A DNA stretch of 64,000 bases from Trichostrongylus colubriformis (lineage: Eukaryota; Nematoda; Chromadorea; Rhabditida; Trichostrongylidae). The first letter of the stretch is position 1. The number at the start of each line of letters is the position of its first letter. Positions 45,628 to 57,600 of the stretch are shown piece after piece. Made by a program: the position numbers and the translations under genes. Under the pieces are notes generated by a model that saw only the letters and a program-made list of their open reading frames with translations, was not told the origin of the DNA and did not search any database. The stretch is taken from NCBI GenBank assembly GCA_963978905.1, contig OZ022259.1:17334068-17398067 (forward strand). Direction: 5' to 3'.

Positions 45628-46342
45628 CTAGAGGAATAGTGCACAAAAACCTCGTGGTTCTACCTCTATTCGAAATTGGTATATTAGGCAGAGTTCTTTA
45701 AGAGGAACACGAAAAGCAAGGTGTTTTTTGTTGTGAGAAGTCGAAAGCTTGAAAAAAAAACTTGAACTTGAAAGAACTTCAAGCTTTAAAAACCATCATC
45801 CGTTTGAATTCCCACCAAACAACAGTTTTCAACAGTTGTTAGCGGGGAAGTGCGCAGTTCAGCGTTTGGTACCCGTTTTTCATTTGCTGCTTCATATACC
45901 GCGTCTTCGACACATGATCTCCGCCGGTTTGTTTTACACCATTCGCAGCCCCGCCCAAGTTACCTGTGTTGACGAAAACTATGAAGACTTCGAGGACACC
46001 TAACTACATCGTTGGCAGAAAAACTCATATTCCCTGACTCAAATAGCTAATTGCTAGATTCCTGAATTACTACAAGCTCTAGAAATGTCCCACATTCACG
46101 TAAACATCTTGTATGGCCAGTCTTGGCAGATTAGAAGACGGTGAGAGTGAGGGATAAGCGTGTTTTGCTGAGATCATAACGGACCGCACCATCGCGAGGA
46201 GGGGGTAACACATGAAGATCGTTTCACATCGCAATTCAGAGAACAGAGCAAGAAGTTCCTCAACCATTTCTCTCATTCGAAAATCATATAGACTCTTGTC
46301 TCTTGTCGGCTGAGCAGTTTCTTGTATGGTTTTTCCAATATT

Positions 46343-46600
46343 GTTAAAGACAGTGTTTGGGATAATGTGGATCCCTTCATGTTTACGTCTTGGTAATGCC
46401 AATGGAAAACCTATGCGGACTACCCGCCTCTTGACGAGAAGGTCGTCCGCGCCTGGAACCAACGGTGGAAAGGGGTCCTATTTCTCGTGTGGCTATTTCC
46501 ATCCGTTTTTTCTATACTGTCCTGTTACTAGGCATCTCGGCTATCATATTCACTACTTCTTTTACTTTTCGTCCGAATTTTCCCTAAAGCTTCCTTTGAG
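46343..46600. mobile_element. MITE family F, copy 6, internally deleted
   Basis: TTAAAGACAGTGTTTGGGATA joins directly to the inner block CTTCATGTTTACGTCTTGG. The right half (CATCTCGGCTATCATATTC, TTCCCTAAAGCTTCCTTTGA) is complete. Confidence 0.75.
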
Positions 46601-46654
46601 GTTGTGATCTAGGCATCAGATTCTAGATGAGTGCCTATGCACGACAGCCAAGCC

Positions 46655-46860
46655 CTCCAAGATCTCCAATCGGTACCAGACTCGTCTGGGAGAGGAACAG
46701 CTACTTGCAATCTGATGCGCATGGTTCCCGTATGTCGCTGCTTAGAGCAAGTCGCATTTCAATAACACTCTGATAGTGATTGAAGTAGAATGCGTGATGC
46801 ACCCCATAAAAGGATTGATTAGCGTCGAGCGCTTCATTATACTTTTAGTTCAGGTTATAG
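46655..46860 (+). repeat. tRNA-derived SINE, copy 5, headless
   Basis: Body fragment: CGGTACCAGACTCGTCTGGG, a diverged middle, and the tail GTAGAATGCGTGATGCACCC with GGATTGATTAGCGTCGAG. Confidence 0.65.
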
Positions 46861-46869
46861 AAGTCTATA

Positions 46870-47970
46870 TGGTTCAGGTTAAAGAAGTCTATATGATTTT
46901 TACACCCAGGATGCTTGGACTGCAAAATGTGAATTGAATATAAAGAGCAAACCATGAATTACTGGCCGCTGATCAATCATTTTCAAGACGCGCCGTGCAC
47001 TCGATTTCGATTCTGAAACGTCATCGTACTTTAATGTATACATATTTGACTTGCTCAATGAATTCTCATAGGGTTATTCAATGTGCGTTTATATGCCATC
47101 AGGTGAATTCTGTACCAAGGGCGAGGAAGGGGGAATAAGACAAAGTCGTTTTGCCATGACTGTGTGTTTGCAAAGATTACATAAAGATGTTCTGAACGCT
47201 ATTTAGATGCAAAATTCACCAAGATGCATGACGCATACCAAATGAGAAAGTCTTCATCATTCACCTGGAATTGTAATTTTAATATTTGAACAATTTTTTG
47301 TGTGACATTCAACAGTGAGTACCTTTCCATGGAAATTACTCAATCCACCAATTCGATATGTTTTATGCAGCAGTAGTTACAATCATTAGAAAAAGTTACA
47401 AGTCAATCAATGCATTGAAGATGTTTTAAACGATTTCAATGAGTAACGTTGGAAAATCTACCTTATAATTGTTCACCATGGTGACTTGTTCCTATGCTAC
47501 CGGACTTTTTTCATTTCAACTATTCCCTTCGCATGAATGGAAACGAGAGCTTGGCAGGAGGGGCACCACCACCTCAAACCCATATGGCTCGAAATAAAAT
47601 CTCGTCGAGTGGCCAAGTATTGCATCTTTCCTATCGGATTTGGGTACTAAATTCGTCTAGAAATATAACCCCTGGATCATGGATTGTGTGGCCTATCGGA
47701 TACGTCAAAAACAAGTGCCAGTATACCTTCACATCTCAAACGGAAATATTATACGTGGCGCATTCCAAGCTAGACTGATCGATACTTTAGCCTTTGTCCA
47801 TCATTTCGCGCTCATTTCAGATCTCACCAAGAATATAAGTAGAAATATGAAGTACCGCTACAAGTACAACCATGAACCAATACTATTCATGACTTGATAA
47901 ATGATCCACACTTGAATTTATTCTATATATAGGCCAGTCCTACATACAAACCAGAATTTTGGTGTTTGTT
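46870..47970. other. No gene recognised
   Basis: AT-rich. A 94-codon + frame with ATG at 47494 and a second overlapping frame to 47897 are present, but they conflict and have no domain that I know. Confidence 0.35.
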
Positions 47971-47984
47971 TGCTTGTTTGACTG

Positions 47985-48180
<196 letters not shown>

Positions 48181-48199
48181 GCACTTATAGAGCTGCCAA

Positions 48200-49880
48200 A
48201 GCCGACCTGGAGACGGACTATTTCATTTATATAACTGAAAGATAAGAATATAAATATAAAGTAACCTCAAAGCAATGAAGACACCTTGTATCCGAAGAAT
48301 CATATGATCCTCTATAAATTGATGTGAAATGTTAAGAATCCTTTGGGAACTTTGGGAATAATTGAAATTGGATTAGAATTCAAAAGACGTCGCAGTTCAG
48401 GTTGGTTGCTTATAGTTTTGCCCCTGAACCACACCCATCGCGGATCGAAAGGCTTAATCCTATGGTAAGTCGCATCCCCGCTCTAGCAGTCATCACGTAA
48501 AACGAAAAAAACTGAGCGCAAACTATCAATCTTTCAACTGACGCCATGTATTCCACTTCCATTAGTACATCTGATTGTGCGGTCCGTAAAGCTATTCGAA
48601 GCTATATGCAATAAGTTGTAGGGGCTTTAGGCTCAAAATGTGCAATTATTTTTTTTCCAGGCTTTCAGCCCTTCGAAATTATAGCTTAGAGTGAAATTAG
48701 TGTACCGTGATCACATTCGTTGCGAATCGACAAAATTTAAACCCAATTATTATCCAGAGATGCAACTGATGAAATTGCTTGCGAGCGTCCTGAGATTATC
48801 CCATCGGCACTAAGAAGGACTTTTCGAACCACTTTTGAACTTTTGCACACCCTTCAGAAAGCGGATACAAAATTGCACAGCAAAGACAAAGCGCAAATAT
48901 TCACGCTTCATCCCCACCATCCCATTTAATGATGGAAGATAGAAAGCATAAAACATCTGCAGTTCAAGATCGATAAATGAAAGCATAAATCATCTATCTA
49001 TAGTTGAAAATAGATAAATCTCTTCGAAGAACCAACGCGATACCCAGCAGCAATAAGTGAAAAAGAGGGTCGTCGCTAGCTGGATCCATGCATGGCTTCG
49101 GTGAAAATGTATTTGAACTTATTCAAATAAATTAATAAAAATTGACAAAAAATTCTAATCGATCAACTTCAGTGGCCCTGTGTAGGGCCTCTAACGGAAG
49201 AACAGCCGCTTGTATCATATCACTATGTTATGGAACCCATTTTCACAGTTTTTTTTACAGTTCCCCAGATAATTCACTGATGAAAAAGAGGATGAATTTC
49301 ATTGAATCAATCAATCAAATCGAGAGTAGAACAAATAAAAAATTAATAAAAATTCCGAACGCTTAACTCCAGTGACCCTAGAAGAGCCTTCAACGTGTAA
49401 ACAACTGTTTGCATCTCTAAGGTATGGAACGCATTTTCACAGTTTTTTTTTCACGTTTCTTAATTATTTAGCGTGAAGCATTCGACATCTATGAATGAGC
49501 CTCACGTTCTACTTTCTTTCTGGATCGTAGTAACCTTCGAATGTGATTCTGCCCGTGCAGCGAACTGCGGAGGCCTTCCAATAAATGAGCCAGTGTTTTT
49601 TTAACCTTTCAGACAAGCCTAGCAGACATTCGCCTCTCTCCGGAAGGATGGAAGGCTCCAATGGTATAGATCACCACTTATCTAGAATTTGATCACCCGA
49701 CCAGGCTAATGGAAACGGCGCCACTTAATATTACATTCACCGCCTCTAACAATAATTTCAACAAAGCTCTGCTCAAAAAATAGAATGCTCGATTTCACAG
49801 AGTCCTCGTTTGAAGATTATTTGCACATGTTTGTCTCTCCTCTTCACTAACACATTAGGACAGGATAGAACAACCGAAAA
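48200..49880. other. No gene recognised
   Basis: AT-rich. Two diverged direct repeats of about 170 bp lie at 49135-49300 and 49340-49460, sharing AAAAATTCCGAACGC or TCTAATCG starts, then CAGTGACCCT-like blocks and CATTTTCACAGTTTTTTTT. Confidence 0.4.
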
Positions 49881-49886
49881 TCAGGA

Positions 49887-50100
49887 GGAGGTGGTGTAAT
49901 GACAAGTGGCGCGCACTCCCACTCTCAAGGTGCGAGGATCAAATCCTGCCTAAGCCAACCAAGCCTCCATCCCTGCGAGGTCGATGAATTAGTGCTAGAC
50001 CCGTCTGGAAGGATAAAAACCCTGACTTGTGCATCGGCTGCTCCCCACTTCCCTCAAGGGATTAATTAGCGCCAAAAACTTTATCCTTTATATTTATACT
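49887..50100 (+). repeat. tRNA-derived SINE, copy 6
   Basis: Head GAGGTGGTGTAATGACAAGT and B-box-like GGATCAAATCCTGC intact; body shortened (GACCCGTCTGGAAGGATAAA, GACTTGTGCATCGGCTG), then straight to the tail GATTAATTAGCGCC. Confidence 0.83.
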
Positions 50101-50109
50101 CTGCCACTT

Positions 50110-51580
50110 AATGTCTTCGGAAGTGCCTTTTCTCTAGATGAGGGCTGCATATAAGATCATCCTCATTCCCTTTCGAATTCTCCTTGTGGGAGGGATTCAC
50201 ATCGTAGCCCACCCACCTCCCGCCCCCTATTCAACCAGCTAAGACTATTTGGCAATGCGACTCTTTACAGTGAAATCCCACGTGCTCCATTTTTCTCCTT
50301 CCTTCCTGGTTTATGGTGGCCGGCGGTCATCAATGTACACTCCAACTCGTTGACTATTCATGTCAATCGCTTACTTTAGTCATAGCAAATAAACATCTTA
50401 CGAACGATTACGATGGCCCGCCGAGGGGAGGTCCATGAGACGATGATTTCATTGTCGGCTACTGACCACCCTTGTTGCTTATGATCCCCATCCACTTCGA
50501 AGATCTCTTTCGTTCACCTCGTTAACGCACCCATTTTCTATAAATCCGGTTTGAAATGTGATTATATCACCACGAGCCGCCACGATGAATGCCGGGGCGA
50601 AGGGATTACTCAACACCAAGCTTTTCTTCGTGGTCGATCCTCACTTTCATCGCGTGCCGGAACACGTTTTCTCTTCAAGGATATTCCCATAGTTGAACGT
50701 TTTCTGCGGACAGTTCTGGTGGCAATGTGAAAGTTATAAGACCGCGAAAAGCTATAAATGGGTGCCCGTTTTGTGGCACTTTCACGCCCCAAGAGAGTTT
50801 TCTTTTCACTTTGCCACTAGCAATCCAACACTGGTACTACAGCATTTATTTAGCTCGCTTATCTGGTTCTCAAGGTGAAAGCTGCGGCTTTGTGGTTAAC
50901 GCGGGAATTCCGGAACAGAATCTAGCCACTCACCGCCGGTTCCCGGATTTCTGATGACTTCGACCCTCCTGAAGGATCAGAAGTCAATCTGCTCAATCCA
51001 TTCAAAGAAGGGGAGCGAGGCCCTCGACTGATCCAGCTCTTTCATGGTGATACTATCTGCAACGGTTATAGTAAGGGCTTGAAACTTTTTTGAAGTTTCC
51101 CTATTTTAAAAGTATAATAAAGAAAGTAAAAAGGAATTGATTCCGAGCGCTTGAAGAAAACAAGTAAAATAAAGTGGAGAATAAACTTATTAAGGAACTC
51201 TCCTGCGAAGAGAGAGAGGGGGGGGTGACCTGTTGAACAATGTATAACATTAGCATGCTTTTACATGAATGTCAAAGAGTAACACAGCCTTACAGGATCA
51301 CACATATATTACTACTGCGATACTTTATTACAAGTTAGTCTTGTAAAGGCATGCTACCTTTCGATATCCAACGAATTGTTCCCCCACCCCCTCACTGATA
51401 AACTCCCGCGTAGATTCAGCTGGAAAATGGCGTCTAACTAGTGACATCAGATTAGAGTGTGAACTTCTCAGCTTTCCCATTACCCATGGCATAGCCTCGT
51501 TTTTTTGGAATCGAATAAATTGATGTCTCGCGATCGAATTGTTTCTTCTATTATTGTGGTGTCTGGCGTTTATCTTGCGT
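50110..51580. other. 5' flank of the GILT gene; no other gene recognised
   Basis: No recognisable promoter element can be supported. The region holds short open frames on both strands near 50.6-50.95 kb and 51.5 kb without known domains. Confidence 0.4.
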
Positions 51581-51589
51581 TTATCTCAG
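51581..51589 (+). promoter_or_regulatory. Possible splice-leader or 5' UTR acceptor of the GILT gene
   Basis: TTATCTCAG lies 39 bases before the ATG with no matching upstream exon evident. In nematodes such sites often receive a trans-spliced leader. A second AG (CACTGCAG) nearer the ATG could serve instead. Confidence 0.35.
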
Positions 51590-51628
51590 CTCCTTCACTG
51601 CAGCTACCTTTACCGTATACGTACCACA

Positions 51629-54600
51629 ATGAATTCTTCCAGGATGATGAGCAGCTGGGTACTGGCATGTCTGTTTCTGCCGACGGTTATGGGGCAAGTG
51701 GTTAATGTGACGATATTCACGGAATCTCAATGTCCATTTTGTACACGATTACTACGCGAACAGATTTGGCCATTCTACGTGAATCGACCAGGAATCATGA
51801 ATCTCCAGGTGACATTTAAGGAAATCGAAATCTACTTCATTACAGGTTAACTTATATTGGGTTGGGGAATAAGTTCCCGCGATTTTTTTGAACCCCGTTT
51901 TTCACATTGTTCCCTTCATCTTTCGGTGAAGCTTATATATGTTTTCGATAGAGCTTTTTTCGCTCTACAAAATGCTACTATCTGTTTTCCGATTCCTTCG
52001 ACTTCCTAATATTTATGAGGTTTGGAAACGAAGTAAGCTGAAGGCAAAAATTGGCACCCTCGACACCTCATCTTCCTAGTCTACCATCGAGATCGAAAAA
52101 TGCATGTGTATATGTTTTCGATAGAGCTTTCTCAGCTCTATAGAATGGTACTACTTTTTATTCGAATCGCTCAACTTTTGGCGTTTTTAAGACTCACAAA
52201 TGCGGTACTCGCAAAAGTGTGCACTTTCGTTATTTCCTCTTCCTCGCCTACCATCGAGATCAAAGAGAATATCCAGGTATGCAATCGATAGAACTTTCTT
52301 TGCTCTACAAGATGGTATCACTCTTCTTTTGATCCTCTCATATTTTGGCATGTATGAATAGGTTTCCACCTTTTTTTCAACTCAGCATCGCGTAATGAAA
52401 ATGAATTTTTTTGGCGAAATGTTTTGTATTATTTGATAGAGCTACTTTCGCTCTACAAGATATTGCTTATGGTTTTTGTTCAAATTTTTTTTGCAATTTT
52501 TAGATCATTTCAAAGGAGTGCCAAATCGACGAAATCGAGCATGATCGACACGAAAATGCGCGATTTCGTCGATTTGGCACTCCTTTAATGATCTAAAAAA
52601 TAGCAAAAAAAAATTTGAACAAAAACCATAAGCAATATCTTGTAGAGCGAAAAGAGCTCTATCAAACAATATGAAACATTCCGCCAAAAAAATTCATTTT
52701 CATTACGCGATTCTGAGTTGAAAAAAAGGTGGAAACCTATTCATACATGCTAAAATATGAGAGGATACAAAAGAAGAGTGATACCATCTTGTAGAGCAAA
52801 GAAAGCTCTATCGAATGCATATATGCACATCCTCTCCAATCTCGACGGTAGGCGAGGAAGGGGAGATAAGAAAGTGCACACTTTTGCAATGTACCGCATT
52901 TGTGAGTCCTAAAAACGCAAAAAGTTGAGCGATTTGAATAAAAAGTAGTACCATTCTGTAGAGCTGAGAAAGCTCTATCGAAAACATATACACATGCATT
53001 TTTCGATCTCGATGGTAGACTAGGAAGATGAGGTGCCGAGAGTGCCAATTTTTGCCTTCAGCTTACTTCGTTTCCAAACCTCATAAATATTAGGTAGTCA
53101 AAGGAATCGAAAAATAGATAGTAGCATTTTGTAGAGCAAAAAAAGCTCCATCAAATATGTATAAGCTTTACCGAAAGATGATGGAAACAATGTGAAAAAC
53201 GGGGTTAAAAGAAACCGCGGGAACTTATTCCCCAACCCAATACTTGATCAAAGAAAAATAGAAACAAGGGAATAGAAAACATTTGGTCTCTTCTGTTATT
53301 GAGCATTTTTCTAAACGGGAGAATTATTCACAAAGCGGGCGGGCGTAGTGTAGTGACCGATGATGCACACTCCCACTCTCATGGTGCGGGGATCAAATCC
53401 CGCATCAACGTCCGCCAAGACGAACCAGGTCTTCCATCCTTCCAAGATCAGTGAATTGGGACCAGACTCGTCTGGAAGGATAAAAGCATTGACTTGCACA
53501 TTGGCTGGGCCCCGCAAGTCATTGTACATGGCAAACCGCATTCACCTGCCTGCACGACTCCAAATGGAACTTAAACCCCCCACCCCCCCCCCCCCCCCCA
53601 TATAGAGGATTGACGAACGCCGGAAACTTCATCCATTTATTTATCTATAAAACTCTCATGCTGAGACTCAAGCTTTCAGCTGCATCTGCAGCTACCAATT
53701 ACTTCACAGTAATCTCGTCCAATCCTGTTTGCATAGCGCCTGTTAGAGCTTTATCCAATCTCGGCGCTAAGCAAAGCCAGTTCGTCTTGATCATGCAATT
53801 TAGACATTTCCCGATCACACTAGTCATTCCCAAAGACGAATGAATGGGTTAGATGTGGAAAGAACACGTGCGACGCAGTTTTCCTTCGAATATGTCAGAA
53901 AACCCCAAGAAGGGCAAGAATTACAACAATAGCCCAACATCAACGAGTCATATGCATTAATGTCAGAAATCGAGATATCACCGTAGTAATCAGAGCAGCG
54001 ATAGCATGATGGCTACTGATTTATTTACTAGATAGAAGCCCTATATAAAGATGAGTTTTTAAAAATAATAAAACTATCTCAAATTGATACTCCATGGTCC
54101 ATTTAATTCTCGATCCGGCTTCCTTCATTTTCGCTCTTAGGCCGCGTTCATACTTTGTGGTGTCGGCGACAAGGCGTGTCAGCGTGTCTCTGTGTCTTCG
54201 CCTATAGCACCCTGACGCATTGCCTGCGTCGTCTCTTCACCTCTCCGGGCACTCTGCTCGCTGCCTGTGAACGCACCATGCCCCGCCGGCACAAAATATA
54301 CACGGGGCCTTATCACAACTCCTAACTAGCGGACGGACAAGCAGACACACAGACGGTCGGACAGACAGTCAGTAAGGCATACCAAGGAATTAGTTCAGAT
54401 AATAGAGACATTTTGAGCTCTAACAACAACATCAGCTAGGTACGGATTCGGAAAAATTGTGCTAAATTCGCATCCATGCAGAAACTCCATCAGAAGCCTT
54501 TCTGCAGCCCCCTCCCCCGATGTCCTCTGAACTATCTCTCAATCACGAACTCGTCCCATTCCATATCAAAACGCCGAAATATTATCGTAATCTGATAATT

Positions 54601-57600
54601 ATCTAGAAGACTGCAATCAGAAAGCAGCCGGTACTACATATTTCGTTCTAATTTTTGATTCTTTTTTGCAAAGGTTTCTTTTTCTTTCGAGAATTTTTTT
54701 TTCGATTTTTGGCGAGTTCCGGTACATACAAGAATTGTATGAAATGGAACTGTAGCAGCTTCGATCTCTACCATGATTCCAATCATTTCAGCGTTCAAAA
54801 ATAAATTTTAAAAGTAAGAAGTGGTCTAGTTATATAAAAATGATATCTTGAATGCCAAAATATGATTGCATTGGCTCCAATGAATGAGAGACTTCAGAGA
54901 CCCTCAAACTTCAAAGTGACTTTCCTTCATTGTACAGTCCATAACTGGTGCTGTAAAGTACCATGTGAAGTATCAAGCACTTGAAAAAAAACTTTGATAA
55001 AATCAGTTTTTCAACTCCGGCACGTCGGCCTTTCACGTGTTACTTTTACTAATACCTAACTATAGTCTCAATAACTCGGGAACAGGTCAACCAAGTGTCA
55101 CTTAACGCCGGCTTGAAGCGACGTAGTCAAGGAAAAAAAGGAAAGCATCCAATTCATCCTCACAAAACACTCACGTATTCGCGGTAACTAGGGCGGACGT
55201 CGAGGAAAAACATGAGGAATTCGCCAAAGAACCAATCAGTCCACAAATCACAGCAGTTTTTACCCAGGTCTAGCGTCCGCGACCACAAGCTGGTTCCATT
55301 AAATCGTATGTACGGTTCGTCAGGGTGATAAGCTTATAACCAATCATATACTACAAGTTTTATAATACATTATTAGTGTTCACAAATCGGCTATATATTG
55401 TTGGGACAGAGTTTCGCAGCGCCATGCTTGTAAGCCAGGGGCACTGTATGCGGCTGGGTCATGGGACCATTGCTCTGTCCTGCCCTCATTTTATTTGTAC
55501 ACGGTAATCTCTTAAAGACTCAACAATATACGGCATTCCTAGGCCGCCATCATACTCTGCAGTGCCGGCAGTAGGGAGTGGTTGCGTGTCTCTGTGTCTC
55601 CGCCTATGCCACTCTACCTCGTTGCTGCGTCATCTCTGCAGCTCCTCCCATGCTACTCTGTCTCGCTGCCTGTACGCAGCCACGCTCTGTAGGCGCTGAG
55701 TGTGAGGGCGGCCTTAGCTCACACGCATCGCGTCGCATGCCGCATTGCAAGACACACCCTCACAGACCTCCTCCTTGCACCGAAAAGATCTACCAACGAT
55801 TTCAGCTATACTCTTCAGAAGTTCTCACACGGAATAGCTGGTTGAACAGTCTTTAGGTAAATGATAAGGGTAGTTGCTTCCGTTGAATAGTGTCCGTCGC
55901 CAGTCACTCAGACACTCTCGGCTTTCGTGAGCGAACAATGTCCAAGATGAGGCTTCGCTGTGCCCACTGTAGGTTACTTGGGGGATCGTTCATCTATTCC
56001 TCCACTTTGATGTGTTCGCCATTTTAAAGTCAAGAAGTAACGAGTCATTACTGGTGCCTCACTAAGGGTACATAGCGTAAGGTCAGAATGCGACGTCGCA
56101 CAAGATTAGTTACTCGCAGCGCGCTGCATGTTTAATGGCACTGGGATGGGATGGGGGCAAAGAAGGAAAGCGTATTGGCAATTTCATTCCCTGTTGACGA
56201 ACAAAAGATGATGTACGGCTAAATTTGCGCAGATAAGAGCTGAAAGGGCCGAAGCGTCGAAAAAACGCGTCTTTGGACTTCATTATGATGATGTTAAACA
56301 AGTGAAACAACAAACAGCAACAAACAGGTGAAGCAATGAAAGGAAGAATAGGCGAGATAGTAAGAAAAAAGGTGTTTATGATGAAAAATTCCAGTGAATC
56401 AACACTCGACGTATTGGCAAGTGGTGTACATCATTAAGTCAAAACTTCGCGCGGCTACCAGCGGCGAGCGCGAGTTGTTTCGAGGGATGTGATTGCGTTC
56501 ATCGCCCCATTGTTATTTTTACTATTGTTATGACCTGTTTTTCCAAATGACATCACCATTAGCTAAAATCTCAGCCGGCTACGGCAAGTCGTGCTGATGG
56601 CGCCGCGGGTGCGACGTCGCGAAGCGAAATTTCGACCTAACGGTGTACATTCCCCGACAAGGGGTTGTGTGTGATTGCGGCAATGTGAACGAAGTGCAAG
56701 TGTTACAGTTGGCCGAAATTGCTCCCTTCCGTGTTTCTAAACAACTAAAGACCCACTGTTATGAGCTCGTTCCATCTTAAAGGCACACCGCGCGATACTC
56801 AGAGTAGCGGCTTACTTCCTTGTGGCAAGTACGTCAGTGGATAACTGCTCAGACAGCACCTTTCTTGCGGCTGCACGGTGCACCCTTGCGGCGTTGTGCC
56901 TGCTCCAACACAACCGAGCCACGCCCACTCAACCAAATCACACCTGGCCTTAGATGGACAAATTTCCAACGTGGCGCTCACGTGGAGAAGGAAACCTGCG
57001 ATCAGAGAAGATAATTCAGTGAAACAGCCATTTCGATGATGAAAGCAGCTTTCACAATGGAAATCGTTCGTCTAAGGCCAGGTGTGATTCGATTGGGGGG
57101 CCGTGGCTTGGCTGTGTTCAAGCAGGCACAATACCATGAGGGTGTGTCGTGCAGCCGCAACAAAGATGCAGTCTGAGCACTCATCCATGAACCTACTTGC
57201 CCCAAGAAAGTTAGCCACTAATCTGATTATCGCGTGGTGTGCCTTTGAGCGTCAACATGTCGCACGCGACAGCTTATGTTATATCGCATTCGAATCTATC
57301 AGTACACGCATTTTTCTTAGGAAAAATTCTGCTACGAGCTTACTTATGACAGGCAGTACTGACACTACAACTATGCAAAATTATGATTGTTTCTTAAGTT
57401 ATCAAATTCAGGTGATCCCGTTCGGTAAAGGAAACTGCGAATACGACTACAACAGAAATTTCCATTGCCAGTGTATGCACGGACCAACAGAATGTGATCT
57501 CAATCGGCTTCAGAATTGTGCAATTTCCGTGAGTTAGCTCACTTGTTCGTCGACATTCGAACTTTTAGAGAAAATCATTTTACAGTATTTCCCTCGCCGT

